Source of the DNA: JAHEJV01 sp964653555
Lineage (GTDB): Bacteria; Myxococcota_A; UBA9160; SMWR01
Length of the DNA: 64,000 nucleotides
Reading direction: 5' to 3'
Assembly: GCA_964653555.1 (NCBI GenBank)
Contig: CAZZFT010000008.1
Coordinates: forward strand, 1-64,000
Shown in pieces: positions 1 through 8,700 of this stretch (position 1 is the first letter of the stretch; every line of letters begins with the position of its first letter). Below the pieces are notes generated by a model. It had not been told where the DNA came from, made no database searches, and saw only the letters and a list, made by a program, of their open reading frames with translations. A program made the position numbers and the translations under genes.

Positions 1-277
1 CGCCCAGGCGGTCGTAGCTGGCCATGCCGATCAGCTCGTCGCCGGCGAAGGCGAACAGCACCAGGTGGCGCGGCGGATCGACCTGGGTGAAGGCGTCGAG
101 CCAGGGGTCGGTCAGGCGCGGCTTCGCCGAGAAGTAGCGGAAGTAGACCGTCTCCTTCGAGAGGCGCGCGTGGAAGGCGCGCAGCTGCTCGCGGTCCTCG
201 GGGCGCGCGGGGCGGATGTGCGCGGGACGGCCGTCGGCGAGCAGGACGTCGCACGCCCAGCGCGATTCGGGAGCCAT
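1..277 (-). CDS. GNAT-family N-acetyltransferase, 5' part only
   Basis: Partial gene running off the left edge; about 92 N-terminal residues are visible, starting at an ATG (complement of 275-277). The visible protein has the opening typical of GNAT domains related to the protein acetyltransferase Pat: a basic 'GRPAHIRPARPEDREQL' strand-helix, then 'LSKETVYFRYF', and later 'LVLFAFAGDELIGMASY', the beta-strand pair that leads into the acetyl-CoA site. It could be a stand-alone GNAT or part of a larger Pat/acyl-CoA synthetase fusion; the rest is outside the window. It is divergent from the P-type ATPase gene, with 61 bases between the two start codons. Confidence 0.7.
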   Translation of the reverse strand, partial: MAPESRWACDVLLADGRPAHIRPARPEDREQLRAFHARLSKETVYFRYFSAKPRLTDPWLDAFTQVDPPRHLVLFAFAGDELIGMASYDRLG

Positions 278-338
278 GGGCCAGTCCGTACCACACGGCG
301 CGCGCGAGGGCCCGCTCCCGGTAAGCTCCGCCGTATCC

Positions 339-3056
339 ATGGTCGCGCCGCCGGATGGCCCCTCCGCTTCGCCCGCCTCGGATGCGGAGGTGCAGGCTCC
401 CTGGAGCCTTCCGCCCGAGCTCGTGCCGTCGGCCTTCGCCGTCTTGGTCGCCAGCGGTCTCGACGACGCCGAGGTGGCGCGCCGCCGCGCCCTCTACGGT
501 CCCAACCGGCTGCGCCAGCGCAACCACCGCGGCGCGCTGGCCGTGCTGGTCGACCAGCTGCGCAGCTTGCTGGTGGCGCTGCTCGTCGTCGCCGCCGGAG
601 CCGCCTTCGCCTTCGGCGAGCCGATCGAGGGTGCGGCGATCCTCGTGGTGGTGCTGCTGAACGTGGCGATCGGCTTCGCCACCGAGCTGCGCGCGGTGCG
701 CTCGCTGGAGGCGCTGCGGCGGATGGGGCAGGCGCGCGTCGTCGTCCGCCGCGGCGGCCGGGCGCACCACCTGTCCGCCAGCGAGCTGGTCCCGGGCGAC
801 GTCGTGCTGCTCGAGGGCGGCGACGTGGTCACCGCCGACGTGCGCCTGATCGAGACGTCGCGACTCGAGGCCGACCAGTCGGCGCTCACCGGCGAGTCGG
901 TTCCGGTGCGCAAGGACGTCGCAGCCGCCGCGCCGGACACGCCGGTCGCCGAGCGCACCGGCATGCTGTTCAAGGGCACGGCGCTCACGCGCGGCAGCGG
1001 GGTCGGCGTCGTGGTCGGCACGGGCATGCACACGGAGCTGGGGCGGATCTCCGCCCTCGTGGAACAGGCCGAGCCCGAGACCACGCCGCTCGAGAAGCGC
1101 CTCGAGGCGCTGGGCCGGCGCCTGGTCGGTCTCACGCTCGCGCTCGCGGCGGGCATCTCCGCGCTCGGCATCGCCTCGGGGCGCGACGCGCTGCGGATGA
1201 TCGAGACCGGGATCGCGCTCGCGGTCGCCGCCGTGCCCGAAGGCCTGCCCGTCGTCGCCACGCTCGCCCTGGCGCGCGGAATGTGGCGGATGGCACGGCG
1301 CAACGCCCTGGTGGAACGGCTCTCGGCGGTGGAAACGCTGGGATCGACGAGCGTGATCCTCACCGACAAGACCGGCACGCTCACCGAGAACCGGATGCGC
1401 GTCGTAGCCCTGTACCTCGACGGGGGTGTCGTCGAGGTGGAGTCCGTCGGGTTCCGGTGCGGCGGATCAGCGATCGATCCGAAGGACGACCCGGTGCTCG
1501 CCGCGGCGCTGCGCGTGGCGGTGCTGTGCAACAACGCGTCGCTGGCGCGCGGTCAGGAGCGCGGCGTCGGCGACCCCACCGAGACGGCGCTGCTCGAGCT
1601 GGGCGCGGCCGCCGGACTGTTTCGCGACGAGCTGCTGGCCCGCGCGCCCGAGCGGCGCGAGGACGCCTTCGATCCCGCCCTCCAGCGGATGGCGACCTTC
1701 CACGACGACGACGGGGGAGAGGGCTTCGCGGTGGCGGTGAAGGGCGGTCCCGAGGCGCTGCTGTCCCACTGCGGCTCCGTCCGCACGCGCGGGGGAGTCC
1801 GTCCCCTCGACGCCGCCACCCGCGCCGCCTGGCACGCCGCGGCGGAGGCGATGGCGGCGCGCGGCCACCGCGTGCTCGGCCTCGCGATGCGAAGCGCCCC
1901 CTCCCTGGAAGGCGACCCCTACCGGGATCTGGAGCTGCTCGCCTGGATCGCGCTGCTCGATCCCCCGCGCGAGCAGGTGCGCGAGGCGATCGAGGCCTGC
2001 ACCGCGGCCGGGATCCGCACCGTGATGGTGACGGGCGACCACGCTGCCACCGCCGCCACCGTGGCCGAGGCGGTCGGCATCGCGGCGGATCGGATCGTCG
2101 ATGCGCGCGGCATCGGGAGCATCGCCGGTGCCGATCCGGCGCTGCGCGCGCGTCTGCTCGAGGCGGGGGTGATCGCGCGCGCCAGTCCGGAGCAGAAGCT
2201 GGATCTGATCGCCCTCCACCAGGAGCACGGCGCGGTGGTGGCGATGACCGGCGACGGCGTGAACGACGCACCGGCGCTGCGCAAGGCCGACATCGGCATC
2301 GCGATGGGCCAGCGCGGCACTCAGGTGGCGCGCGAGGCCGCGGCGATGGTGCTCCAGGACGACGCCTTCGCGACGATCGCCGTCGCCGTCGAACAGGGCC
2401 GCGTGATCTTCGGGAACATCCGCAAGTTCGCGGTGTACCTGCTCTCCTGCAACGTGAGCGAGGTGCTGACGGTGGGTCTCGCCGCGCTCGCCCAGGCGCC
2501 GCTGCCGCTGCTGCCCCTCCAGATCCTGTTCCTGAACCTCGTCACCGACGTGTTCCCCGCGCTCGCGCTGGCCTTCGGCGAGGGCGAGCGCGGGCTGATG
2601 CGGCGGCCTCCGCGTTCGGCCCACGAGCCGATCCTTACCCGCGGCCACTGGATCGTGATCGCCGCCTACGGCGCTCTGCTCACCGCGGCGGTGCTCGGCG
2701 CGCTGGCCACTGCCCTGACGCTCGGCCGCAGCGAGGGCGAGGCGGTCACGATCTCGTTCCTCACTCTCGCCAGCGCCCAGCTCTGGCACGTGTTCGACAT
2801 GCACGGGGACGGCGCCTGGGCGCTGCGCAGCGAGGTCGCGCGCAATCCCTGGGTCTGGGCTGCCCTGGCCCTGTGCGCCGCGCTCCTGCTCGCGGCGGTC
2901 TCCGTACCCCGGTTGGCGGACGTGCTGGCGCTGCGATCGATCGGGAGGGAGGGCTGGCTGCTGGTCCTCGCCTTCGGCCTGCTCCCGGTCGCGGCGATCC
3001 AGATCGCGCGCGCGGCCCTGCGCGTACTCCGAGCGCGGCCGCGGGACCGCCTGTGA
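339..3056 (+). CDS. Cation-transporting P-type ATPase, Ca2+-type (P2)
   Basis: A 905-aa integral membrane pump that probably exports Ca2+ (or Mn2+) at the expense of ATP. All P-type hallmarks are present: the phosphorylation motif DKTGTLT at D343, a TGES-type actuator motif ('LTGESVPV'), and the hinge 'GDGVNDAP' at about 638-645. Ion-site residues match P2 calcium pumps: 'AVPEGLP' in M4, N and E in 'NVSEVL' of M5, and 'NLVTD' in M6. The frame is open upstream, but the ATG at 339 places the protein start just before a cytosolic leader that leads into the usual N-terminal domain. The gene ends 154 bases before the ATPase c subunit on the same strand. Substrate is inferred from motifs only. Confidence 0.9.
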   Translation: MVAPPDGPSASPASDAEVQAPWSLPPELVPSAFAVLVASGLDDAEVARRRALYGPNRLRQRNHRGALAVLVDQLRSLLVALLVVAAGAAFAFGEPIEGAAILVVVLLNVAIGFATELRAVRSLEALRRMGQARVVVRRGGRAHHLSASELVPGDVVLLEGGDVVTADVRLIETSRLEADQSALTGESVPVRKDVAAAAPDTPVAERTGMLFKGTALTRGSGVGVVVGTGMHTELGRISALVEQAEPETTPLEKRLEALGRRLVGLTLALAAGISALGIASGRDALRMIETGIALAVAAVPEGLPVVATLALARGMWRMARRNALVERLSAVETLGSTSVILTDKTGTLTENRMRVVALYLDGGVVEVESVGFRCGGSAIDPKDDPVLAAALRVAVLCNNASLARGQERGVGDPTETALLELGAAAGLFRDELLARAPERREDAFDPALQRMATFHDDDGGEGFAVAVKGGPEALLSHCGSVRTRGGVRPLDAATRAAWHAAAEAMAARGHRVLGLAMRSAPSLEGDPYRDLELLAWIALLDPPREQVREAIEACTAAGIRTVMVTGDHAATAATVAEAVGIAADRIVDARGIGSIAGADPALRARLLEAGVIARASPEQKLDLIALHQEHGAVVAMTGDGVNDAPALRKADIGIAMGQRGTQVAREAAAMVLQDDAFATIAVAVEQGRVIFGNIRKFAVYLLSCNVSEVLTVGLAALAQAPLPLLPLQILFLNLVTDVFPALALAFGEGERGLMRRPPRSAHEPILTRGHWIVIAAYGALLTAAVLGALATALTLGRSEGEAVTISFLTLASAQLWHVFDMHGDGAWALRSEVARNPWVWAALALCAALLLAAVSVPRLADVLALRSIGREGWLLVLAFGLLPVAAIQIARAALRVLRARPRDRL

Positions 3057-3152
3057 ACCTCGCGGGGTCACCTCCCGGAGCCGGCGGGCGTGCGCGCTGG
3101 GGCAGATGGGGACACTCTCCTCCCACGCGGGAGGGCCCTGGCCCTGCGCGAC

Positions 3153-3166
3153 GGCCCCGGCCTTGC
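3153..3166 (+). promoter_or_regulatory. Candidate sigma-54 (-24/-12) promoter, atp operon
   Basis: CGGCCCC-GGCC-TTGCA, with GG and GC separated by exactly 10 bases. The -12 half is perfect and the -24 half is weak; overall 9 of 12 consensus positions match. The predicted start at about 3177 leaves a 33-base leader containing the AGGAGG ribosome site of the c subunit. This is one of the two weaker members of the set found in this window. Confidence 0.4.
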
Positions 3167-3209
3167 AGTGCCGGGGACGCAACGGGAACCGAGCAGGAGG
3201 GTTTCTTCC

Positions 3210-3464
3210 ATGACCGGAGCAGAATGGATGCCAGCGCTCTCGATCGCCGGTGCCGTGGTGGCGATCACGGGGGGCGCGATCGGCGCGGCTCTTGGTGAGA
3301 GCCGGATCGGCGCGGCCGCCATGGATGCGCTGGCGCGCCAGCCCGACGAGGCCGGCTCCATCACGCGCACGCTCTTCGTGAGTCTCGCGATGGTCGAGTC
3401 GACGGCGATCTTCTGCCTGGTGATCGCGCTGATCCTGCTGTTCGCCAATCCCTTCGTCCGCTGA
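3210..3464 (+). CDS. atpE: N-type F1Fo-ATPase, Fo subunit c
   Basis: An 84-aa hairpin of two membrane helices around the cytoplasmic 'ARQPD' loop; it forms the rotor ring. TM2 carries E63-S64-T65, which aligns residue for residue with the Na+-binding E65-S66-T67 of the Propionigenium/Ilyobacter c subunits. TM1 carries E30 exactly where those proteins have Q32, giving the paired carboxylates reported for N-type ATPases. Na+ coupling is suggested, but the Burkholderia pseudomallei N-type c17 ring was reported to be H+-specific, so the ion is open. A strong AGGAGG lies about 9 bases before the ATG. First gene of an eight-gene atp operon. Confidence 0.93.
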   Translation: MTGAEWMPALSIAGAVVAITGGAIGAALGESRIGAAAMDALARQPDEAGSITRTLFVSLAMVESTAIFCLVIALILLFANPFVR

Positions 3465-3478
3465 GGCAGCGGTGCGCC

Positions 3479-4210
3479 GTGTCTTCCACCGCAGCGACCT
3501 TCCTCTTCGAGACCGCGAACTTCCTCCTGCTCGCGGCCGCCCTCGGCTGGCTCTTCTTCCGGCCGCTGCGGGCGACGATCGAGCGACGCCGGGGCGAGAT
3601 CGAGGAGGAGCGGCGCGCGGCCGCGGAGGCGCGTGAGCAGGCGGAGCGCGCGCTCGAGGAGGCGCGCAAGCAGCAGGCCGCTCTGGAGGGATCCCGCGAC
3701 GCCCTGCGGGCGCAGGCCCGACGCGAGGCGGAGGGCGAGCGCGAGCAGCTGCTCGAGGCGGCGCGCGCCCAGGCCCAGCGTGAGCGCGAGTCGCTGGAAG
3801 CCGAGCACGTCGCATCGCGCCGGGGCCAGGCACAGACGCTCGCGCGCGACGCCGCGTTCGCGGCGCGCGAGATCGTGGCGCGTCTGCTCGACGGGATCGG
3901 GGGTCCGGAGCTCGAGCCGCTGCTCGTGCGCGCCGCGTGTCGCGCCTTGGCGGAGCTGCGAGCGGCCGGTCCGCTGGCGCCGGTGATCGTCGAGTCGGCC
4001 CGCGCGCTCGAGGCAGACGCTCTCGCTGCGCTGGCCCAGGCGGCCGGGGTCGGGGAGGGGGAGGTGGCCCGGCGCGTCGCTCCCGAGCTGCTCGGGGGTC
4101 TGCGTGTCGTGACCGCGCGCGGGGTCGTCGATCTCTCGGCGTCGGGATTCGCGGCGAGCGCCGAGCGGGCCCTGCTCGCGCGTCTGGCCAAGGAGGCTCC
4201 CGATGCCTGA
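3479..4210 (+). CDS. atpF: N-type F1Fo-ATPase, long subunit b with delta-like tail
   Basis: 243 aa, starting at GTG. An N-terminal membrane helix ('FLFETANFLLLAAALGWLFF') is followed by a long charged coiled coil (about residues 35-135), as in the b stator stalk. This is much longer than the roughly 156-aa E. coli b but similar to alternate-type b subunits. The last 45 residues contain 'ELLGGLRVV...GVVDLSASG...AERALLARL', which resembles the conserved C-terminal signature of subunit delta/OSCP (GG..., then D-x-S followed by a leucine-rich helix). No separate delta gene exists in the operon, so this tail may bind F1. Starts 14 bases after atpE and overlaps atpA by 8 bases. Confidence 0.88.
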   Translation: MSSTAATFLFETANFLLLAAALGWLFFRPLRATIERRRGEIEEERRAAAEAREQAERALEEARKQQAALEGSRDALRAQARREAEGEREQLLEAARAQAQRERESLEAEHVASRRGQAQTLARDAAFAAREIVARLLDGIGGPELEPLLVRAACRALAELRAAGPLAPVIVESARALEADALAALAQAAGVGEGEVARRVAPELLGGLRVVTARGVVDLSASGFAASAERALLARLAKEAPDA

Positions 4211-5729
4211 TGCGACCCCGCACGAGAGCGGGCTCCTGCGCGCTGCACGCGAGGTGGACCTTGCGCCTGCGCTGCGTCCGCGCGGGGTGGTGCTGCGCAC
4301 CGGAGACGGCGTGGCCCAGGTGGCCGGTCTCGAGCACGTCGGTCTCGAGGAGCTGGTCGGCTTCGACTCGGGTGCGGTGGGCATAGCCTTCGACCTGCGC
4401 GCAGGATCGACGGGCGTGCTGCTGCTCTCGGACGCCGCCGCCGTGCGCGCGGGGGAGGGGGTGGTCGGCCTGGGGATGCTGCCCGACCTGCCGGTCGGCC
4501 GCGCCGCGCTCGGCCGCGTGATCGATCCCCTCGGCCATCCCCTCGATGGAGGCGGACCGCTCCCCGCGTCGTCGCGGCTACCGTTGTTCCGCCCGGCGCC
4601 GAAGCTGATCGAGCGCAAGGCCGTCGACGAGCCGCTGCGCACCGGGGTGCTGGTCGTCGATGCGGCGGTCCCGATCGGGCGCGGCCAGCGCGAGCTGATC
4701 ATCGGCGATCGCAACGTGGGCAAGACGGCGCTCGCCGAGGACGCGGTCGCGGCCCAGAGCGCGGGAGACGTCGCGTGCGTGTACGTCGTGATCGGGCAGG
4801 CGATGTCGCGCGTGATCGCCCTCCAGCAGACGCTCCGCCAGGCCGGAGCGCTGACCAACACCGCGATCGTCGCCGCCGAGGCGTCGATGCCGCCGGGCAT
4901 GCGCTACCTGGCGCCCTACGCGGGAGCTTCCCTCGCAGAGTGGTTCCGCGACCAGGGCGGCCACGCCCTGGTCGTGTACGACGATCTCACCAAGCACGCC
5001 GACGCCTACCGCGAGCTCTCGCTGCTGATGGACCGGCCGCCGGGGCGCGAGGCCTTCCCCGGCGACATCTTCTTCGTCCACGCCGAGCTCTTGGAGCGAG
5101 CGGCGGCGCGCAACGCGGCAGCGGGAGGTGGCTCGGTCACCGCGTTGCCGCTGGTCGAGACGACTGAGAGCGACATCGCCGCGTACATCCCCACCAACCT
5201 GATCTCGATCACCGACGGACAGATCTATCTCGACACCGGCCGCTTCGTGCGCAACGAACGGCCGGCGGTGGACATCGGACGCAGCGTGTCGCGAATCGGC
5301 GGGGCGGCCCAGCCCGCGCCCCTGCGCAGCGTCGCTCGCAATCTGCGCATCCTCCACTCCCGCTTCGAAGAGCTCGAGGCGCTGACGCGGGTCGGGCTCG
5401 AGCTGGAGCGCGGGGCGGTGGAGGAGATCGCGCGCGGACGCCTGCTGCGCGCGCTGCTCCGTCAGTCCCGTCTGGCACCGAGAAGTGTCGACGAGGAGGT
5501 GCTGGCGGTGCTCGCGGTGAGCGAGGGATGGCTCGACGGGCTGGCGCCCGAGGCAGCCCCGGGCGCGGTGGAGAGGCTGGCGGCGCGCGTGCGCGCCGAC
5601 GCGCCCGCGATTGCGGAGCGTCTCGCGCGCGGGGAGCTTCCCGAAGGAGACTGGATCGCCTCGGTCCGTGGGCTGGCCGTGCCGGCCGGCGGGGTGGCCG
5701 AGGGCGCGCCGGCCGAGGGCGCCCCGTGA
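4203..5729 (+). CDS. atpA: N-type F1Fo-ATPase, F1 subunit alpha
   Basis: A 508-aa non-catalytic nucleotide-binding subunit of the F1 hexamer. It has an N-terminal beta-barrel (about 25-90), Walker A GDRNVGKT at 168-175, and a Walker B-like 'ALVVYDDLTKHA' with the alpha-type 'YRELSLLMDRPPGREAFPGD' segment after it. Q at 'GQAMSRV' occupies the position where alpha differs from catalytic beta. The ATG overlaps the end of atpF and the stop overlaps the GTG of atpG, so translation is probably coupled through the operon. Confidence 0.95.
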   Translation: MPDATPHESGLLRAAREVDLAPALRPRGVVLRTGDGVAQVAGLEHVGLEELVGFDSGAVGIAFDLRAGSTGVLLLSDAAAVRAGEGVVGLGMLPDLPVGRAALGRVIDPLGHPLDGGGPLPASSRLPLFRPAPKLIERKAVDEPLRTGVLVVDAAVPIGRGQRELIIGDRNVGKTALAEDAVAAQSAGDVACVYVVIGQAMSRVIALQQTLRQAGALTNTAIVAAEASMPPGMRYLAPYAGASLAEWFRDQGGHALVVYDDLTKHADAYRELSLLMDRPPGREAFPGDIFFVHAELLERAAARNAAAGGGSVTALPLVETTESDIAAYIPTNLISITDGQIYLDTGRFVRNERPAVDIGRSVSRIGGAAQPAPLRSVARNLRILHSRFEELEALTRVGLELERGAVEEIARGRLLRALLRQSRLAPRSVDEEVLAVLAVSEGWLDGLAPEAAPGAVERLAARVRADAPAIAERLARGELPEGDWIASVRGLAVPAGGVAEGAPAEGAP

Positions 5730-6580
5730 GTCGCGAGCTCGTCCTCCAGCGCCAGCTCCGGGCCCTGGCGACGCTCGAGGAGGCGATCGGCGCGCTGCGC
5801 GCGCTCTCCGCTCAGCACTTCCGGGCGGCGCGCGCGCCCCTCCCGGCCGCGCGCGCCTACCGCGAAGAGGTCGGGCGCTTCCTCGCGGCGCTGGAGCACC
5901 CGACCGCCCCGGAGGACGCCTCCGGGCAGGTCCACGCGCCGACGGGGATCGTCCTGGTCGCCTCCGACCTGGGTCTGGTCGGGGACTACACGGCACGACT
6001 CGTGGACGAGGCGGTGGCACTGCGCGCCGAGCGCGGCCCGGGACCGCTCGTCTGCCTGGGACAGCGTGCCCTCGCACCCCTCGCGAAGGCGGGCATCACG
6101 CCGACGAACACGGAAGCGGCGCCGGCGAGCGCCGCCGGGCTCAGCGGTCGGCTGCTCCCGCTCGTCGACGCGCTGCTGGGCCTTCGCCAGCGCGGCGAGC
6201 TCGGGGCATTGTGGCTGGTGGCGGCGCGCTTCCAGGGGGCCGGCACGTACGCTCCCGCGCGCGTTCCCGTGCTGCCGGTCGCGCCGGAGCCGGGGACTGC
6301 GCGTCTGCCGGTCTCCCCCTACGGCACCAGCGCGGCGCTGCGCGCCGTCGTGGTCCGGGAGTTCCTCTACGCCGCGCTCTACGAGACGCTGCTGGAGGCG
6401 CTCGCCTCGGAGCACGGCAAGCGCCTCGTCACGGCGGAGTCGGCGCGCTCGTGGCTGCGCGAGCGGATCGACGCCACGAACCGGCGGGTGGCGGCGATCC
6501 GGCGCGAGGCCGCCACCCAGGAGGTGCTCGAGGTGGTGACCGCGTCGCGCGCGGCGCGGCGCCAGGCGGCGAGGCCCTGA
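5726..6580 (+). CDS. atpG: N-type F1Fo-ATPase, F1 subunit gamma
   Basis: 284 aa, the central rotor shaft of F1. The two long helices expected at the termini are visible: 'LRALATLEEAIGALRALSAQHF' near the start and 'NRRVAAIRREAATQEVLEVV' near the end, matching the conserved gamma C-terminus that enters the alpha/beta barrel. The middle holds the Rossmann-like domain ('TGIVLVASDLGLVGDYTARLV'). The GTG start is used because it overlaps the atpA stop (GTGA). The sequence is divergent from housekeeping gammas, as usual for alternate ATPases. Confidence 0.9.
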   Translation: MSRELVLQRQLRALATLEEAIGALRALSAQHFRAARAPLPAARAYREEVGRFLAALEHPTAPEDASGQVHAPTGIVLVASDLGLVGDYTARLVDEAVALRAERGPGPLVCLGQRALAPLAKAGITPTNTEAAPASAAGLSGRLLPLVDALLGLRQRGELGALWLVAARFQGAGTYAPARVPVLPVAPEPGTARLPVSPYGTSAALRAVVVREFLYAALYETLLEALASEHGKRLVTAESARSWLRERIDATNRRVAAIRREAATQEVLEVVTASRAARRQAARP

Positions 6581-7977
6581 TGGCGCCCGAGGTGCTGCGC
6601 GGTGAGGTCGCGGCGATCCGCGGCACCGTCGTCGACGTGCGCTTCGCGGGCGCACTGCCTTCCCTCGGCGCCTCGGTCGTCTGCCGGCCCGCCACGGGTC
6701 CTGCGATCACGGCCGAGGTGTACGGACATCTCGATCCCACGTCAGTGCGGACGATCGCGATCGAGTCCACGCGCGGCCTGCGCCGCGGAGACCCGGCCGA
6801 CTCGGACGGGACGCCGATCTGCGTCTCCGTCGGTCCCGAGCTGCTCGGGCGCGTGATCGATCTCCTCGGCCGTCCTCTGGACGGCGAGCCGCCCGCTGCC
6901 ACCTCCGAGCGCCGGCCGCTGCGTCGTCCCCCTCCCACGGCGGCGGAGCGCCTGGCCGCGGGCCGCCTCTACGAGACGGGCATCAAGGTGATCGACCTGT
7001 TCTGTCCGATCGCGCACGGCGGCCGTGCGGCGGTCTTCGGCGGTGCGGGAGTGGGCAAGACGGTCGTCCTGACCGAGTTCATCCACAATGCCGTCGACTC
7101 GCTCACCGGTGTGGCGGTGTTCGCGGGAATCGGCGAGCGCTCGCGCGAGGGGCTCGAGCTCTGGGAGGAGCTGCGGCGGCGCGAGGTGATGGAGCGCTCC
7201 GTGCTCGTCTTCGGACAGATGAAGGAGCCCCCGGGTGCGCGCTTCCTGGTCGGGCTCGCGGCCCTGTGCGTGGCCGAGCACTTCCGGGATCAAGCGAAAC
7301 GGGACGTCCTGTTCGTGATCGACAACGTCTACCGGCACGTCCAGGCGGGCATGGAGGTCTCTGGGCTGCTCGGCCGCATGCCCTCGCGCGTCGGCTACCA
7401 GCCGACGCTCGCCGCCGACCTGGCCGAGATCGAGGAGCGCATCACCGCGACGCATCGCGGTGGCATGGTCTCGCTCCAGGCGATCTACGTCCCCGCCGAC
7501 GACTACTCGGATCCCGCGATCGGCCACGCCTTCTGGTACCTCGACAGCGCCCTGGTGCTCTCGCGCGAGATCGCGGCGGAGGGCCTTTATCCGGCCGTCG
7601 ATCCCCTCGCCTCGTGGTCGAAGTCGCTCGACGTCGAGGTGATCGGACATCGCCACGACCGGGTGCTGCAGGAGGCGCGTCGGGTGCTGGCCCGCTACCA
7701 GGAGCTGCGCGACATCATCTCCATGCTCGGGATGGAGGAGCTCTCGAACGAGGATCGGCGCACCGTCGACCGTGCGCGCCGGCTGCGCAGCTACCTGACG
7801 CAGCCCTTCCGCGTCACCGAGGCGGTCACCGGGCGACCGGGCCGGCGCGTGCCGATGGAGACCACGGTGGCCGACGTCGAGGCGATCCTCGATGGGCGCT
7901 GCGACGCCCGGAGCGAGCGGGAGCTCTACATGATCGGGAGCCTCGAAGAGCTCGGAGCGGACGGCCATGGCACGTGA
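6580..7977 (+). CDS. atpD: N-type F1Fo-ATPase, catalytic subunit beta
   Basis: A 465-aa catalytic subunit of F1. Walker A is GGAGVGKT at 154-161 and the catalytic glutamate region 'GIGERSREG' lies near 184-192. Walker B 'VLFVIDNVYRH' follows, and then the 'SRVGYQPTLAADLAEIEERI' loop typical of beta. It starts at an ATG overlapping the atpG stop by one base and overlaps atpC by 11 bases. In published N-ATPase operons beta is the first gene; here it is fifth, because the operon is circularly permuted. Confidence 0.95.
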   Translation: MAPEVLRGEVAAIRGTVVDVRFAGALPSLGASVVCRPATGPAITAEVYGHLDPTSVRTIAIESTRGLRRGDPADSDGTPICVSVGPELLGRVIDLLGRPLDGEPPAATSERRPLRRPPPTAAERLAAGRLYETGIKVIDLFCPIAHGGRAAVFGGAGVGKTVVLTEFIHNAVDSLTGVAVFAGIGERSREGLELWEELRRREVMERSVLVFGQMKEPPGARFLVGLAALCVAEHFRDQAKRDVLFVIDNVYRHVQAGMEVSGLLGRMPSRVGYQPTLAADLAEIEERITATHRGGMVSLQAIYVPADDYSDPAIGHAFWYLDSALVLSREIAAEGLYPAVDPLASWSKSLDVEVIGHRHDRVLQEARRVLARYQELRDIISMLGMEELSNEDRRTVDRARRLRSYLTQPFRVTEAVTGRPGRRVPMETTVADVEAILDGRCDARSERELYMIGSLEELGADGHGT

Positions 7978-8386
7978 GGGCCTGCGCCTCGTGGTGCGCA
8001 CACCGCAGGGTGTCGCCTTCGAGGCGTCACTGCGCTCGCTAAGGGTCCCGGCGGACACGGGACAGGTGGGACTCCGCCCCCGCACCGAGCCGGGGGCGAT
8101 GGCCGTGGAGCCGGGCCTGGCGCTCGCCGACGAGGACGGCGTGCTCCACTTCATCGCCACCGCGGGCGGGCTTCTGCGCTGGGACGGCGCCGAGGCGGTC
8201 CTGCTGACACCAGTGGCGGTCAGCGGCGAAAGCGCCGCCGCGGTTCGGCAGGAGTTGGAGCGGGCGCTGGCCGCCTCGGGCGTGGACCTCCAGCTGCGCA
8301 CGGCGCTCCAGCGACTCGAGACGGGAATCCTCACCGAGCTGCGGCGCAGCGTGGCGTCGCCCGGTGCAAGCGCGCCCCATGAGTGA
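7967..8386 (+). CDS. atpC: N-type F1Fo-ATPase, F1 subunit epsilon
   Basis: A 139-aa central-stalk subunit that connects gamma to the c ring. The N-terminal beta-sandwich is recognisable ('LRLVVRTPQGVAFEASLRSLRVPADTGQVGLRPRTEPGAM', with the conserved start and 'G..G..P.' loop), as is 'VLHFIATAGGLLRW'. The C-terminus is helical and rich in Arg, Leu and Glu. The ATG at 7967 overlaps atpD; the stop overlaps the ATG of the atpQ-like gene. Confidence 0.88.
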   Translation: MAREGLRLVVRTPQGVAFEASLRSLRVPADTGQVGLRPRTEPGAMAVEPGLALADEDGVLHFIATAGGLLRWDGAEAVLLTPVAVSGESAAAVRQELERALAASGVDLQLRTALQRLETGILTELRRSVASPGASAPHE

Positions 8387-8681
8387 GCAGGTCCCTGCGC
8401 CGCGACCCGAGCGCCCCGACGCGCAGCGCTCCCTCGAGCGCGACGTCGATCGGCTGGCGCGGCGCGAGGACTCGGCGGCCTCCTTCTGGCGCGGCCTGTC
8501 GGTGCTGGGAACCGTGGGTTGGTCGGTCGCGCTGCCGGCGGCTCTGGGTGCGTGGCTGGGACACCGGCTCGATCAGCACTTCGCCAGCGGTGTGCGCTTC
8601 ACGCTGATCCTGCTGGTCCTCGGCGTGACGCTGGGCAGCGCGATCGCGTGGCGAGTGGTGCGCGAGCACCGCTCGCCCTAG
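8379..8681 (+). CDS. atpQ: AtpQ-like small membrane protein of the N-ATPase
   Basis: 100 aa. A charged N-terminal third precedes two membrane helices ('VGWSVALPAALGAWLGHRLD' and 'FTLILLVLGVTLGSAIAWRVV'), the arrangement of the ATPase_gene1/AtpI-like family and of AtpQ in N-ATPase operons. The hairpin contains the 'GAWLGHRLD' element common in that family. The role is probably in assembly or as an accessory of the c ring. The expected partner atpR (another small membrane protein) is not between this gene and subunit a: only 19 bases separate them. ATG 8379 is preferred over GTG 8364 because it overlaps the epsilon stop. Confidence 0.75.
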   Translation: MSEQVPAPRPERPDAQRSLERDVDRLARREDSAASFWRGLSVLGTVGWSVALPAALGAWLGHRLDQHFASGVRFTLILLVLGVTLGSAIAWRVVREHRSP

Positions 8682-8700
8682 GGAGGCTCGCGAGACGGCG

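Noticed and set aside
300..313. GG-N10-GC on the minus strand upstream of the GNAT gene
   Set aside because: The halves show no TGGCAC or TTGC character; bare GG-N10-GC is frequent in GC-rich DNA.
65..4538. Very long open frames over the P-ATPase/atp region (for example 65-3298 plus and 1467-4538 minus, both over 1000 codons)
   Set aside because: Their translations are Arg/Ala/Gly/Pro-rich without any family motif and overlap proven genes; they result from GC-rich codon bias.
1830..7974. TGGCACG strings at about 1830, 2784 and 7968 as sigma-54 promoters
   Set aside because: None has TGC at the required -12 position, and all lie inside or at the start of coding sequence. They serve as a useful negative control.
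8682..8700. A hidden atpR between atpQ and atpB
   Set aside because: Only 19 bases are available, and no further small membrane protein frame exists elsewhere between atpE and atpB.
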